A DNA stretch of 43,293 nt, taken from the NCBI GenBank assembly GCA_014377915.1, contig JACMOT010000327.1, positions 1 through 43,293 of the forward strand. The letters are read 5' to 3'. Positions 17,659-26,209 of this stretch are shown here, piece after piece (the first letter of the stretch is position 1; every line of letters starts with the position of its first letter). This DNA is from Tardiphaga sp. (GTDB lineage: Bacteria; Pseudomonadota; Alphaproteobacteria; Rhizobiales; Xanthobacteraceae). Position numbers and translations under genes: made by a program. The notes under the pieces were generated by a model that did not search any database, had not been told where the DNA came from, and was given only the letters and a program-made list of their open reading frames with translations.

Positions 17659-18741
17659 TCAAGACGCCCGCCGGTTTCCCGTCAACGGGGCCACGATTTC
17701 ATTGATCTGTTGAAGCGTCACCGCACGCATGTCGGCTCCACCGTGAAACGCGCGATACCATTCGGACGACAGTTTCAAGCCACGGTCGAATTCGATCACC
17801 GGATGCCAGTCGAGGCGCGTCCGCGCCTTGGTGCAGTCCAGTTTCAGATATCCCGCTTCGTGCGGATGTTCACCCTTGTCGATGGCCCAGCGCGCGTCGG
17901 CTCCCCAATGAGTTGCCAGCGTCTTGACCAGAACCGAGACAGGAACCTCGCTGTCTTCATGGGGACCGAAATTCCAGCCCTCGGCGAACTTTTTTCCACC
18001 CTGCACAAGGCGCTGCACCAGAGTGAGATAGCCGATCACGGGATCCATCACATGCTGCCACGGGCGAATAGCATTCGGATTGCGGATCTGGACCACCGCC
18101 GCCGCCATGAACGAGCGCATGATATCCGGCACCAGCCGGTCCTTCGACCAGTCGCCGCCGCCGATCACATTGCCGGCGCGCGCCGTGGCGACCAAAGCAG
18201 ATTTTTCCGACTGGAAGAAGCTGCGCTGATAGGCTGCCGTGACGATCTCCGCGCAGCCCTTGCTGCTGCTGTAAGGATCGTATCCGCCCATCGCCTCGGT
18301 CTCGACATAGCCGCGCAGGGTTTCCGTGTTCTCGTAGCACTTGTCGCTGGTCACGACCAGGATGGCTTCGATGCCCTCCACCGACCGCGCCGCTTCGAGC
18401 AGGTTGACCGTGCCCATCACATTGGTCGCGTAGGTCTCCACCGGCTCGTCATAGGACAGCCGCACCAGCGCCTGGGCCGCCATGTGAATTACGACACTCG
18501 GCCGCGCTTCGGCGAGTGCGGCCCGCATATCGGCAAGGTCGCGAATATCGCCGATGCGATGGTGGACGTCATTCTTCACGCCCGCGGCGTTGAACAGCCC
18601 GTGCTCGCTGTCCGGCTCCAGCGAATAGCCGTACACCTCGGCCCCGAAAGACCGCAGCAGCAGCGCCATCCAGGCTCCCTTGAAGCCGGTGTGCCCGGTC
18701 AGAAAGACCCGTCGCTGACGCCAGAAGCCGGGATCGATCAC
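17659..18741 (-). CDS. rfbG: CDP-glucose 4,6-dehydratase
   Basis: A 360-residue extended SDR that turns CDP-glucose into CDP-4-keto-6-deoxyglucose. It begins with DPGFWRQRRVFLTGHTGFKG, the hallmark RfbG start, and has TSDKCYEN and YDPYSSSKGCAE with the YxxxK pair. ATG 18774 would overlap rfbF by 37 bases and add an N-terminal tail absent from the family. GTG 18741 gives the expected start, makes a GTGA overlap with the rfbF stop, and has GGAGAG at 18746-18751, so it is preferred. The gene sits between rfbF and the C-methyltransferase gene in one operon. Confidence 0.94.
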   Translation of the reverse strand: MIDPGFWRQRRVFLTGHTGFKGAWMALLLRSFGAEVYGYSLEPDSEHGLFNAAGVKNDVHHRIGDIRDLADMRAALAEARPSVVIHMAAQALVRLSYDEPVETYATNVMGTVNLLEAARSVEGIEAILVVTSDKCYENTETLRGYVETEAMGGYDPYSSSKGCAEIVTAAYQRSFFQSEKSALVATARAGNVIGGGDWSKDRLVPDIMRSFMAAAVVQIRNPNAIRPWQHVMDPVIGYLTLVQRLVQGGKKFAEGWNFGPHEDSEVPVSVLVKTLATHWGADARWAIDKGEHPHEAGYLKLDCTKARTRLDWHPVIEFDRGLKLSSEWYRAFHGGADMRAVTLQQINEIVAPLTGNRRAS

Positions 18742-19508
18742 CAAACTCTCCAATCGGCTTTCCCACTGGTCCATTGCGACTCAAGGAAAGTCCGGTCGCG
18801 GATCGTATCCATCGGATGCCAGAAGCCGTGATGCACGTAAGCGCGCAGCTGGTCGGTCTTGGCCAGCGTCTCCATGGGCTCGCCTTCCCACACGGTATCG
18901 TCGCCCTTGATCAGCTTGCCGACGCTCGGCGAGAGCAGGAAGAAGCCGCCGTTGATCCAGCCGCCATCGTCGACTGGCTTTTCCTGAAAGCTCTTGACGT
19001 GATCCCCTTCGATGGAGATCGCGCCGAAACGCTTAGCCGGACGCACGGCGGCCACCGTTGCCTGCTTGCCATGCGCCTTGTGGAACGCCAGTTCGGCGGC
19101 CAGATCGATATTGGCGACGCCGTCGCCGTAGGTCAGCGCAAAAACTTCCTCGTCACCGACATAGGGCAGCACACGCTTGAGGCGACCGCCGGTCATGGTT
19201 TCGTCGCCGGTGTCCACCAGCGTCACGCGCCAAGGTTCGGCGGACTCGCGGTGGATTTCCATCCGGTTTTCCGCGAGATGAAAGGTGACGTCCGTCATAT
19301 GAAGGAAGTAGTTGGCGAAGTATTCCTTGATCACGTAACCCTTATAGCCAAGGCAGATGACGAAATCATTGAAGCCGTAGTGGCTGTAGATCTTCATGAT
19401 ATGCCAGAGGATCGGGCGCCCCCCGACCTCCACCATCGGCTTCGGACGGACGCTTGTTTCCTCAGCTAGCCGCGTGCCCAATCCACCGGCCAGGATGACA
19501 ACTTTCAT
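18738..19508 (-). CDS. rfbF: Glucose-1-phosphate cytidylyltransferase
   Basis: A 256-residue nucleotidyltransferase that makes CDP-glucose from glucose 1-phosphate and CTP. It starts MKVVILAGGLGTRLAEETS with the nucleotide-binding GGxGTR signature followed by RPKPMVEVGGRPILWH, and has LTYGDGVANIDL. Length matches the usual 257 residues. It is the first gene of the minus-strand operon rfbF-rfbG-methyltransferase-oxidoreductase-GT2-gtrA. Its promoter should lie in 19509-19748. Cytidylyl specificity is assigned from family resemblance and the adjoining rfbG. Confidence 0.95.
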   Translation of the reverse strand: MKVVILAGGLGTRLAEETSVRPKPMVEVGGRPILWHIMKIYSHYGFNDFVICLGYKGYVIKEYFANYFLHMTDVTFHLAENRMEIHRESAEPWRVTLVDTGDETMTGGRLKRVLPYVGDEEVFALTYGDGVANIDLAAELAFHKAHGKQATVAAVRPAKRFGAISIEGDHVKSFQEKPVDDGGWINGGFFLLSPSVGKLIKGDDTVWEGEPMETLAKTDQLRAYVHHGFWHPMDTIRDRTFLESQWTSGKADWRVW

Positions 19509-19748
19509 CGGATCACTTTCGGCAATGCTTAGAGGCGCTCACGGTAAGCTTCGCGCTGGAAAAGCGCGCACCGTCCGTTTGTGGGGTGTATTCCGCCCTG
19601 CGTCCCGTGGCAAGATGAGTCTTGAGGCTCCAAAAACCGGGTTTCGTTGCCCAAACCGGGCCCGATCTGCCGCACTTTCCTGCCGCCGATACAGCGACCG
19701 CCAAGGCTTTTCCGCGCTTGCACTTCGCGAACTCTGCCCGGCCACAGC
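19509..19748. other. Intergenic region upstream of rfbF
   Basis: 240 bases between two minus-strand genes. The only structure seen is a weak hairpin, CGCGCT (19552-19557)-GGAAA-AGCGCG (19563-19568), which could end transcription of the upstream gene or lie in the rfbF leader. It should contain the rfbF promoter, but no clear -35/-10 pair was identified. Confidence 0.3.
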
Positions 19749-21914
19749 CTATCGACGGCGCAGCACGATTTGCTTTACGCCGAGGCCGAGATGGCGCGGA
19801 TCGCCATTCAGGCCCAGTTCCTTCGGAGACGGGCTCGCGCTCTGTCTCATCGAGAACATGACCACCTGTCCGTCCAGCCCTGCCGGCAGATCGAGGCGCT
19901 TCTCGCTTGGGGACGAATCGCGAAACTCCCAGGTGGCCAGCAACTGATCATTGACCAGCACCTCGACCGTTCGATTGGGTAATCTGGCGCCGCTGACGAA
20001 GGCGATGGTATCGATGGCGAGACTTAGCTCTGCCGACGGAAGATCGGGCAGACGGAAAGTGAGAGACGACATTTCGCCTTCCGTCCAGGTCAGGTTTTCG
20101 TCGGGCACCGTCCACCAGCCATTGCCGATGAAATTGGCGCTGTTGCCTTTCGCCGAGAAATCCATGGCGTCGCCCGGCTTGAGCGAGGATTGCAGCGAGG
20201 AGACCGCTGCCAGTTCGGGAATGGGCAGCACGGTGTTGCGCGACCATGCGGTCGAACACATCACGCCGGAAGCTGCGCCCAGTGGGAACGACCTGCACTG
20301 CTCCGTCACGTCCTGGGGATGCGATGCATACGATGCCCGCGCCGCGGATGGCGCCAGAAAAATCCCCAGATCGCCGTCGCGAACCACCGGGATCGAGGCC
20401 GCCTCACGGCCGCAGTCCTTCATCTTGCGCGCGGTGATTGCAGAGTTGGAAGCCAAATTGGCTCGCGCACCGAGGAATTCGAGCTGTTGATGCGTCAACC
20501 GCTTGGGACTGTCATCGGCGCCGGGATCGCACCAGAACGAGGGATAAACCAGCATCTTCCTGTGCTGGCCCATGACCTCCGCGAGCCCCGCATAGTTAAG
20601 GGATACCGGCGGGACGGTATGAACTTTGGACTGCACGAAAGCATAGGTTCCGGTGGCTTCCGCACAGGCCAACGCTACTACGGCAATTACCATTGGAAAG
20701 GCGCGCAGCCGGTATTTATGCACAGTCAGCGCGATCGCCGCGGCCATCAGGAAATAGCCGAGCGGCCAGAACAGTCGTCCCGCGGAGCGGGCCATACCGA
20801 CCACCGGCGCCATGAATTTTGGCAGGCGATAGGAAAACAGATGGGTCGCACCGAATTCGATCTGGTTGGAGATGCAATAGACGGTGAGCAAGGCCAGGAT
20901 CAGCACGACCGGCCAATTACGAACCAGAACGCGCCAGATCACGCGCGGCGCAACCCATAGCAGAAGCGCCCAGAGCAACAGAATACCCAGGCCGAGGTAG
21001 AAGTTTCCTTCCCACCAGTTGTTGAACAGCGCGTTGTTGGGAAACAGGATACTGCGTGGCGGGATCACCAGCGATCCCAGGTTCAGTCCGAGCGCACCGT
21101 AAGAGGATATATCGACCGGCTCGGCGCGGCCGACCGCCCAGAAATACCCGCCGGCCGCGGCGATCGCCACAAGCGCGACGGCAAAGCAAGTACCGACAAT
21201 CGCCGCCTGGAAAAGACTGAGACGGCGGCGCCAGTAAAGCGATACCAGCGCGGTACCGAACAGGACGATGTTGTCGATCGCCAGATAGGCGAAAACAAAC
21301 AGCGCCACGAACACCAGCACCGCCATCTTGATCAGGATGTTCCTGGCGCTGGCATCGGATCGCGTTGTCGCGATGACCAGACACATGGCGTAAATCACCA
21401 GGAACTGGCCGAACAGCGAGACGTGACCAATGCGCGTCAGAAACGCGTAGCTGAGCACGCCCACCACCGACGCGACGGCCAGCACATAGGGCTGCTCGCG
21501 GGTGATCTGCCGCATCAGGAAAAACAGCGCGTGGGCCTGCAGCACGAAGCACAGCAGATACCAGAGGCCGAACAGGTTCGGCACGCGGCCCGACACGGCG
21601 GCAATCAGCTTCGCGACAAATGCGAGTATCGGCACGCCGCCGATGAACAGCTGGTTGGCCCCCTCCGGTTCGTTGATATTGGGCAGCGAGAACAACGGCC
21701 AGTGCCAGCCATCGTGGGCGAAATGAAAATAGCCGCCCATCTCCGCTGCGACATCGCCGACCGGGTTCGCCAGAAAAGGAACCCGTACCAGTGCGAACTC
21801 GGGGCCGAGAACGACAAAAAAAGCGACAAGGCCGATCAGCAGCGCCACGATGTGAGGGCCGAACGCTTCGCCCGACCGCGCATGTGGAGGCCGACTGATC
21901 AACACCGTGTTCAT
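19749..21914 (-). CDS. Large GT-C/DUF6311-like membrane protein with C-terminal beta-rich domain
   Basis: A 721-residue protein. Residues 1 to about 420 hold some ten to twelve transmembrane helices; the first external loop (GDVAAEMGGYFHFAHDGWHWP, here shortened to the key GD and HW residues) followed by FIGGVPILAFVAKLI resembles DUF6311-type proteins. Residues about 430-721 are soluble and likely periplasmic, ending in a beta-sandwich-like part with VEVLVNDQLLATWEF and a final PRHLGLGVKQIVL that recalls DUF7024-type tails of GT-C-like proteins. The role is unknown; transfer of a polyprenyl-linked sugar or other group to the O-antigen is a reasonable guess. It is transcribed toward rfbF and divergent from the fkbM-like operon. 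Confidence 0.6.
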   Translation of the reverse strand: MNTVLISRPPHARSGEAFGPHIVALLIGLVAFFVVLGPEFALVRVPFLANPVGDVAAEMGGYFHFAHDGWHWPLFSLPNINEPEGANQLFIGGVPILAFVAKLIAAVSGRVPNLFGLWYLLCFVLQAHALFFLMRQITREQPYVLAVASVVGVLSYAFLTRIGHVSLFGQFLVIYAMCLVIATTRSDASARNILIKMAVLVFVALFVFAYLAIDNIVLFGTALVSLYWRRRLSLFQAAIVGTCFAVALVAIAAAGGYFWAVGRAEPVDISSYGALGLNLGSLVIPPRSILFPNNALFNNWWEGNFYLGLGILLLWALLLWVAPRVIWRVLVRNWPVVLILALLTVYCISNQIEFGATHLFSYRLPKFMAPVVGMARSAGRLFWPLGYFLMAAAIALTVHKYRLRAFPMVIAVVALACAEATGTYAFVQSKVHTVPPVSLNYAGLAEVMGQHRKMLVYPSFWCDPGADDSPKRLTHQQLEFLGARANLASNSAITARKMKDCGREAASIPVVRDGDLGIFLAPSAARASYASHPQDVTEQCRSFPLGAASGVMCSTAWSRNTVLPIPELAAVSSLQSSLKPGDAMDFSAKGNSANFIGNGWWTVPDENLTWTEGEMSSLTFRLPDLPSAELSLAIDTIAFVSGARLPNRTVEVLVNDQLLATWEFRDSSPSEKRLDLPAGLDGQVVMFSMRQSASPSPKELGLNGDPRHLGLGVKQIVLRRR

Positions 21915-22288
21915 CGCAGAATTGCTCAGTTGGTAATTTTGCAGGGTCCGGCAAGGAAATCATGAGGATACCGTCACGTGAAAGCCCACCGTGTCGGCGA
22001 TGTCAACTTGCGCACGTCGGGCCTTCAACAAGGCGTCAAGCCTCTGTTCGCCGCCGGTTCCGCGCCCCTTCCCGCACGTGAGTGAGCACTTACCATAGCA
22101 ATTTGGTTGATGTCGGCCGACATTGCAGTATCATACCGCAGGCTTTGATCCTACAAAGCCGTATCAGATGCAGATAGACTGCAACGCTCCGGTTCCAGGG
22201 GTTACAAGCCGAGCGCAATCAAGGATTGCGCTCTAGTGAACCTCGACGATCGATGCGGCGCGCATCGCGCCCGATCCATGACTTCAAG
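21915..22288. promoter_or_regulatory. Divergent intergenic region with hairpin
   Basis: About 374 bases between the large membrane-protein gene (minus) and the FkbM gene (plus); promoters for both operons are expected here. No open frame with protein-like composition was found, apart from possible N-terminal extensions of the FkbM frame back to 22226. Near its right end is a perfect inverted repeat, listed separately. No confident promoter boxes were seen. Confidence 0.4.
22211..22233. repeat. Perfect inverted repeat (10-base arms, 3-base loop)
   Basis: GAGCGCAATC (22211-22220), loop AAG, GATTGCGCTC (22224-22233). It would form a stable hairpin in either strand. No T-tract follows on the plus strand. 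It lies just upstream of the FkbM coding region and partly within the possible extended frame, so it could be in the 5' leader of the plus-strand operon, an operator, or a terminator. Confidence 0.6.
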
Positions 22289-23467
22289 ATGATGCAGGAC
22301 TTTGAATTGTCGAGAGAATCCGATCCAGCGCCGCGCAAGTTCTCCAACAGTTCGGTCATGAGCGGGATCATGATCGCGCTGCTTGATCGCAACGGAAAAG
22401 GCGGGCCTACGAACAATCCGGTCAGGCGGGTCGCCCCAGCATCGGGTTACTCCGCCCGCGTCAGATCGTACGTCGTCAAGCGCCTGCGTATCGTACTCAT
22501 GCCCCTGCTCCACCGTCTCGAATTGCGTCTGCGCAGCGCAATTGAAAAAACCGGTCTGGCGTCGAACGTGTTCGAAGTCCGCACCATGGTCGCAGGGATG
22601 CAACGCAAAATCGATCAATTGGAACAGACCTGCGATGATATTCTGGGTCGCCTCAACGACGCTCCGCACGCGAAAGATGTCGAGCCACGCGGCGACGCCT
22701 CCAAGGTTGCCGGCGTTACGACGCAGCCCGGCCGCCAGCTTGTCAATGTCACGACGTCATTCGGTCACCTGGTTGTCGCGCGGTCAAATCCGGCGTTGCT
22801 CGATTTCCTGCTCGATAGCGAAGCGCTTCATCTGGGAACTTGCTCGGTCATCCAGGAATTCCTCAAACCAGGTGACCGATTTTTGAGTATCGGCGCAGGC
22901 GTTGGACTACTCGAAATGGTTGCGGCGAAAACGTTGCGGGATGCCGGCGTGGTCGTCGTTTGCGAAGCCGGCTCCGAGGCCGCGGAAGCCATACGGGCGG
23001 CGGCTTCTATAAACGGGCTCGCCGACACTGTCAGAGTTCACGACTTTGCACTCGCCCCTGCAAAAACGGCCTCTGCATCCGAGGACAGCGATCTGGAGAG
23101 CGCAGAGTTGCCGCTCGACACGATCCTCGCCGCGGGCGGGAAGATCGCCCTCGTGAAGATTGAAATGGAAGGCTACGAACTGACAGCGTTGCGCGCTATT
23201 CGCCGTCTTCAGAACGACAATCCCGAAATGGCCGTCATCGTAAGACTTGCCGCAAGCACCCTGTCCCGTTCCGGGGCAACCTTGGAGACCTGGCTCAAAG
23301 CGGTCGGCGAGCTGGGATTCAGTGCCCGCAGGATCGATGACAGCGCTTTTGCCGCACATCCTTTTCTGGCGTCTGACTTCGACCATGGCCGGCCTGTAAC
23401 ACTGTTCCTGGCACAGCATTCTTCGCGGTTTGTGCAGCGTCTCGTTCCCGCTGTCGGGCAGCCATGA
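22289..23467 (+). CDS. FkbM-family methyltransferase
   Basis: About 392 residues from ATG 22289. The C-terminal two thirds form a Rossmann-fold SAM-dependent methyltransferase of the FkbM type: FLSIGAGVGLLEMVAAKT is the SAM site, VVVCEAGSEAAEAIRAA follows, and VKIEMEGYELTALRAI is the family signature (the VKIDxEGxE motif). Before it comes a basic, helical stretch with a short coiled-coil-like segment (MQRKIDQLEQTCDDILGRL). FkbM enzymes O-methylate sugars or peptides. ATG 22253 and TTG 22226 are other possible starts. The stop overlaps the next ATG (ATGA), making this the first gene of the operon that runs to per. Confidence 0.82.
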   Translation: MMQDFELSRESDPAPRKFSNSSVMSGIMIALLDRNGKGGPTNNPVRRVAPASGYSARVRSYVVKRLRIVLMPLLHRLELRLRSAIEKTGLASNVFEVRTMVAGMQRKIDQLEQTCDDILGRLNDAPHAKDVEPRGDASKVAGVTTQPGRQLVNVTTSFGHLVVARSNPALLDFLLDSEALHLGTCSVIQEFLKPGDRFLSIGAGVGLLEMVAAKTLRDAGVVVVCEAGSEAAEAIRAAASINGLADTVRVHDFALAPAKTASASEDSDLESAELPLDTILAAGGKIALVKIEMEGYELTALRAIRRLQNDNPEMAVIVRLAASTLSRSGATLETWLKAVGELGFSARRIDDSAFAAHPFLASDFDHGRPVTLFLAQHSSRFVQRLVPAVGQP

Positions 23468-24114
23468 GCGATCTTGCCGATAAGGTATTGATCGTGGGCG
23501 GCGGTGGGCACTGCAAGGTGATCATCGAGGTATTTCGCGCCATGGGCCGCGAACCCGCTGGCATACTCGATCCCCACACCAAAGAGAGCCACGTCCTGGG
23601 CGTGGCTGTTCTGGGCGGCGACGATCAGATCGAGAGGCTCTTTGAAATGGGTTACCGCCACGCTCACGTCGCGATCGGTCTCAACTCGCTTCGTCGACGC
23701 CTAGGAACGAAGCTCAAGCATCTCGGCTTCGAACTGGCGCGCGCGCTGCATCCCAGCGCCATCATTTCGCCAAGCGCGGAAGTGGATGAAGGCGTAGCCG
23801 TCCTGCCCAATGCGGTCATCCACACCAACGCCCATGTATCCGGTCTCGCCATCATCAACACGGGGGCGATCGTCGAGCATGACTGCTTCATCGGTGTCGC
23901 GGCTCACGTTGCACCCCGATCCGTCATGGGTGGAGGCGTTGTCATCGAAGACGAGGTGCTATTCGGCATCGGTGCGGTTGCCCGGCCGCTCTCCCGCGTC
24001 GGCGCACGCGCCATTGTCGGGGCCGGTGCAGTGGTCATCGGAGCCGTCGAGCCGGATTCCGTGGTGGTCGGCGCGCCGGCTCGCGCGGTGAAAAGCAGAA
24101 GCGAAACGGCATGA
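23464..24114 (+). CDS. PglD/NeuD-like sugar O/N-acyltransferase
   Basis: A 216-residue acyltransferase. The N-terminal Rossmann-like domain begins VLIVGGGGHCKVIIEVF (8-24); residues about 95-205 form a left-handed beta-helix of hexapeptide repeats, with the likely catalytic His139 in NTGAIVEHDC and the closing VVGAPARAV. The family acetylates amino sugars made by nucleotide-sugar aminotransferases. As Per is encoded in the same operon, the likely substrate is GDP-perosamine (PerB-type N-acetylation), although O-acetylation is possible. Four-base overlaps with both neighbours show tight translational coupling. Confidence 0.88.
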   Translation: MSDLADKVLIVGGGGHCKVIIEVFRAMGREPAGILDPHTKESHVLGVAVLGGDDQIERLFEMGYRHAHVAIGLNSLRRRLGTKLKHLGFELARALHPSAIISPSAEVDEGVAVLPNAVIHTNAHVSGLAIINTGAIVEHDCFIGVAAHVAPRSVMGGGVVIEDEVLFGIGAVARPLSRVGARAIVGAGAVVIGAVEPDSVVVGAPARAVKSRSETA

Positions 24115-25166
24115 AGATCGGCCTTGTCTCTTCAGTCATTCCGTTCACCAACGGTGGCTACCGAAATATTGTCGACTGGCTCGCTCCGGAACTCAAAAAA
24201 GCCGGGCATCAGGTCGAAACCATCTGGCTTCCGTTCGATGACGCGCCGGGACAGGTTCTTCCCCAGATGGTGAATTATCGCCTGCTACGGCTAGAGGATA
24301 GCTGCGACCGGGTCATCACGTTTCGCCCGCCGGCCCACGTGATCTCGCATCCCAACAAGATCGTGTGGTTCATTCATCACCTGCGGGTTTTTTTCGATCT
24401 GTGGCGGACGGAACACTCGCCATACCCGGACACGCCGCGATGGCGAAGTTTGCGCGAAAGCATCCGTCACGCCGATACGCAAGGCCTACGCGAGGCGCGC
24501 GCGGTATTCAGCAACTCCAAGGTCGTGACCGAGAGACTTCAGGAATTCAACGGGATCGACAGCCAGGTGCTATACCCGCCCGTGGCGTCGCCCCAACGTT
24601 TTCGCAACGAAGGCTTCGGCGACGAACTGGTGTTCGTTTGCCGCATCGGTCATCACAAGCGGCAGCACCTTGCCGTGGAAGCAATGAAATACACCCAAAC
24701 GCCGGTCAGGCTGAGAATATGCGGGACGACCAGCGAACCTCACTATGTCGCCTCGTTGAATCACGCCATCCGTGAAACCGGACTGCAGGACCGAATTGCG
24801 CTTGAAAACCGTTGGATCAGCGAAGATGAAAAGGTCCAGTTGCTGGCGCAGGCATTGGCCAACGTCTACCTGCCGGTGGACGAGGACAGCTATGGTTATC
24901 CGACACTCGAAGCTGCGCATTCCGGCAAGGCAACGATCACCTTGCAGGATTCCGGCGGCGTCCGGGAATTTATTGAAGATGGTTGTTCCGGCTCCATCGT
25001 TTCGAACGACTCGCGCGCTCTCGCCGAGGCGTTCGACCGCTACTGGACGGATCGGGAGTTTGCGCGCGAGGCCGGCGCCGGTGCGAACGTCCGGCTGTCC
25101 GAACTGGGCATCGGCTGGGACCGGGTCGTGACGGCTCTGACCGATTCATCGATATCGAAGACCTGA
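24111..25166 (+). CDS. GT4-like glycosyltransferase
   Basis: A 351-residue GT-B protein. It opens MKIGLVSSVIPFTNGGYRN with the glycine loop, has ARAVFSNSKVVTERL in the linker region and FVCRIGHHKRQHLAVEAM at the start of the C-terminal domain. The donor site is VDEDSYGYPTLEAAHSG, a variant of the usual EGFGxxxxEA motif. It closely resembles the next gene product in layout and length, suggesting a duplication. It starts four bases before the stop of the acyltransferase gene. Donor and acceptor are unknown; it probably handles perosamine or another deoxysugar. Confidence 0.85.
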   Translation: MKIGLVSSVIPFTNGGYRNIVDWLAPELKKAGHQVETIWLPFDDAPGQVLPQMVNYRLLRLEDSCDRVITFRPPAHVISHPNKIVWFIHHLRVFFDLWRTEHSPYPDTPRWRSLRESIRHADTQGLREARAVFSNSKVVTERLQEFNGIDSQVLYPPVASPQRFRNEGFGDELVFVCRIGHHKRQHLAVEAMKYTQTPVRLRICGTTSEPHYVASLNHAIRETGLQDRIALENRWISEDEKVQLLAQALANVYLPVDEDSYGYPTLEAAHSGKATITLQDSGGVREFIEDGCSGSIVSNDSRALAEAFDRYWTDREFAREAGAGANVRLSELGIGWDRVVTALTDSSISKT

Positions 25167-25167
25167 G

Positions 25168-26205
25168 ATGAGAGTCATCGTCCTCAACAACATGGCCCCG
25201 TTTACCTGGGGTGGCGCGGAAGAACTGGCGCACCACCTCGTGCAGAATCTTCGGGCGGCGGGCGTCGAAGCCGAAGGCTTGCGCATCCCTTTTTCCTGGG
25301 AGCCTGCAGAACTGCTAATCGAACAGATCCTGATGTGTCAGTCGTTCCGTATCACCGATACGGACAGGGTCATTTGCCTCAAGTTTCCGGCCTACTACGC
25401 GCAGCATGACAATAAGTTTTTCTGGCTGCTGCATCAGTATCGGCAGGCCTATGACCTGTGGGACGCCGGCCAGTCCAATATCCCCGCTACGCCGCGCGGA
25501 GAGACGATCCGACGCGTGATTCATGAGGCGGACAACCAGGCCTTCAAATCGGCCCGACATATCTATTGCAATTCATCGACGACCGCGGACCGGTTGAAGC
25601 GGTATAACGGTTTCGACTCGGATGTGCTTATGCCTCCATTGAACGATCCAGAACTGTTCAGCGGCGGAGCGGACGATGGATATCTCCTGGCTCCCGGACG
25701 GGTGAACTCGACCAAACGGCAATTCATGCTTGTAGAAGCCATGCGACATTTGCCGCAGTCGACCCGATTGGTGGTGGCTGGACCGCCGGACAGCCCCGAG
25801 GACGCCGACGATCTGCGTCGTCGCGTCGAGGCGGCCGGGCTGCAGGACCGCGTGAAACTCGATCTTCGCTTCCTGTCCCGCGAGGAACTGGCGCGTTATG
25901 CGAATAACGCCCGTGCGGTTATATACATTCCGTTCGACGAGGATTCCGTTGGTTATGTAACCATGGAAGCCTTTCAGGCCGGCAAACCTGTGCTGACGAC
26001 GGCCGACTCCGGCGGATTGCTGCAGATCGTGCGCGATCGCGAAACCGGCGCGGTCGTTGCGCCGAACCCGGAAGCACTGGCCGAGGGCATGACGAGACTT
26101 ATGTCGGACTCAAGCCAGGCGGCGCGAATGGGTAAAGCGGGGCGGGAGCTTTGGCTGTCGCTCGGCATCGATTGGTCATCCACCCTCAGCAAGCTCATGG
26201 CGTGA
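25168..26205 (+). CDS. GT4-like glycosyltransferase, probable paralog of upstream gene
   Basis: A 345-residue GT-B protein beginning MRVIVLNNMAPFTWGGAEEL. It shares with its upstream neighbour the WLLHQYRQAYDLWDA / WFIHHLRVFFDLWRT region, the ARHIYCNSSTTADRLKRYNG linker, a GRVNSTKRQFMLVEAM turn and the donor motif FDEDSVGYVTMEAFQAG. It begins one base after the upstream stop. The EDS-x-GY signature of both differs from classical GT4 EGFG motifs. The two probably make consecutive linkages or use the same donor. Confidence 0.87.
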   Translation: MRVIVLNNMAPFTWGGAEELAHHLVQNLRAAGVEAEGLRIPFSWEPAELLIEQILMCQSFRITDTDRVICLKFPAYYAQHDNKFFWLLHQYRQAYDLWDAGQSNIPATPRGETIRRVIHEADNQAFKSARHIYCNSSTTADRLKRYNGFDSDVLMPPLNDPELFSGGADDGYLLAPGRVNSTKRQFMLVEAMRHLPQSTRLVVAGPPDSPEDADDLRRRVEAAGLQDRVKLDLRFLSREELARYANNARAVIYIPFDEDSVGYVTMEAFQAGKPVLTTADSGGLLQIVRDRETGAVVAPNPEALAEGMTRLMSDSSQAARMGKAGRELWLSLGIDWSSTLSKLMA

Positions 26206-26209
26206 ACCG

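Noticed and set aside
16488..17705. A 405-codon plus-strand frame opposite the C-methyltransferase
   Set aside because: Antisense of a gene with zinc, SAM and catalytic motifs; the translation has no recognisable fold features.
17584..18831. A 415-codon plus-strand frame opposite rfbG
   Set aside because: It is antisense to a gene with unmistakable RfbG motifs and shows no domain; long antisense frames are common at this GC content.
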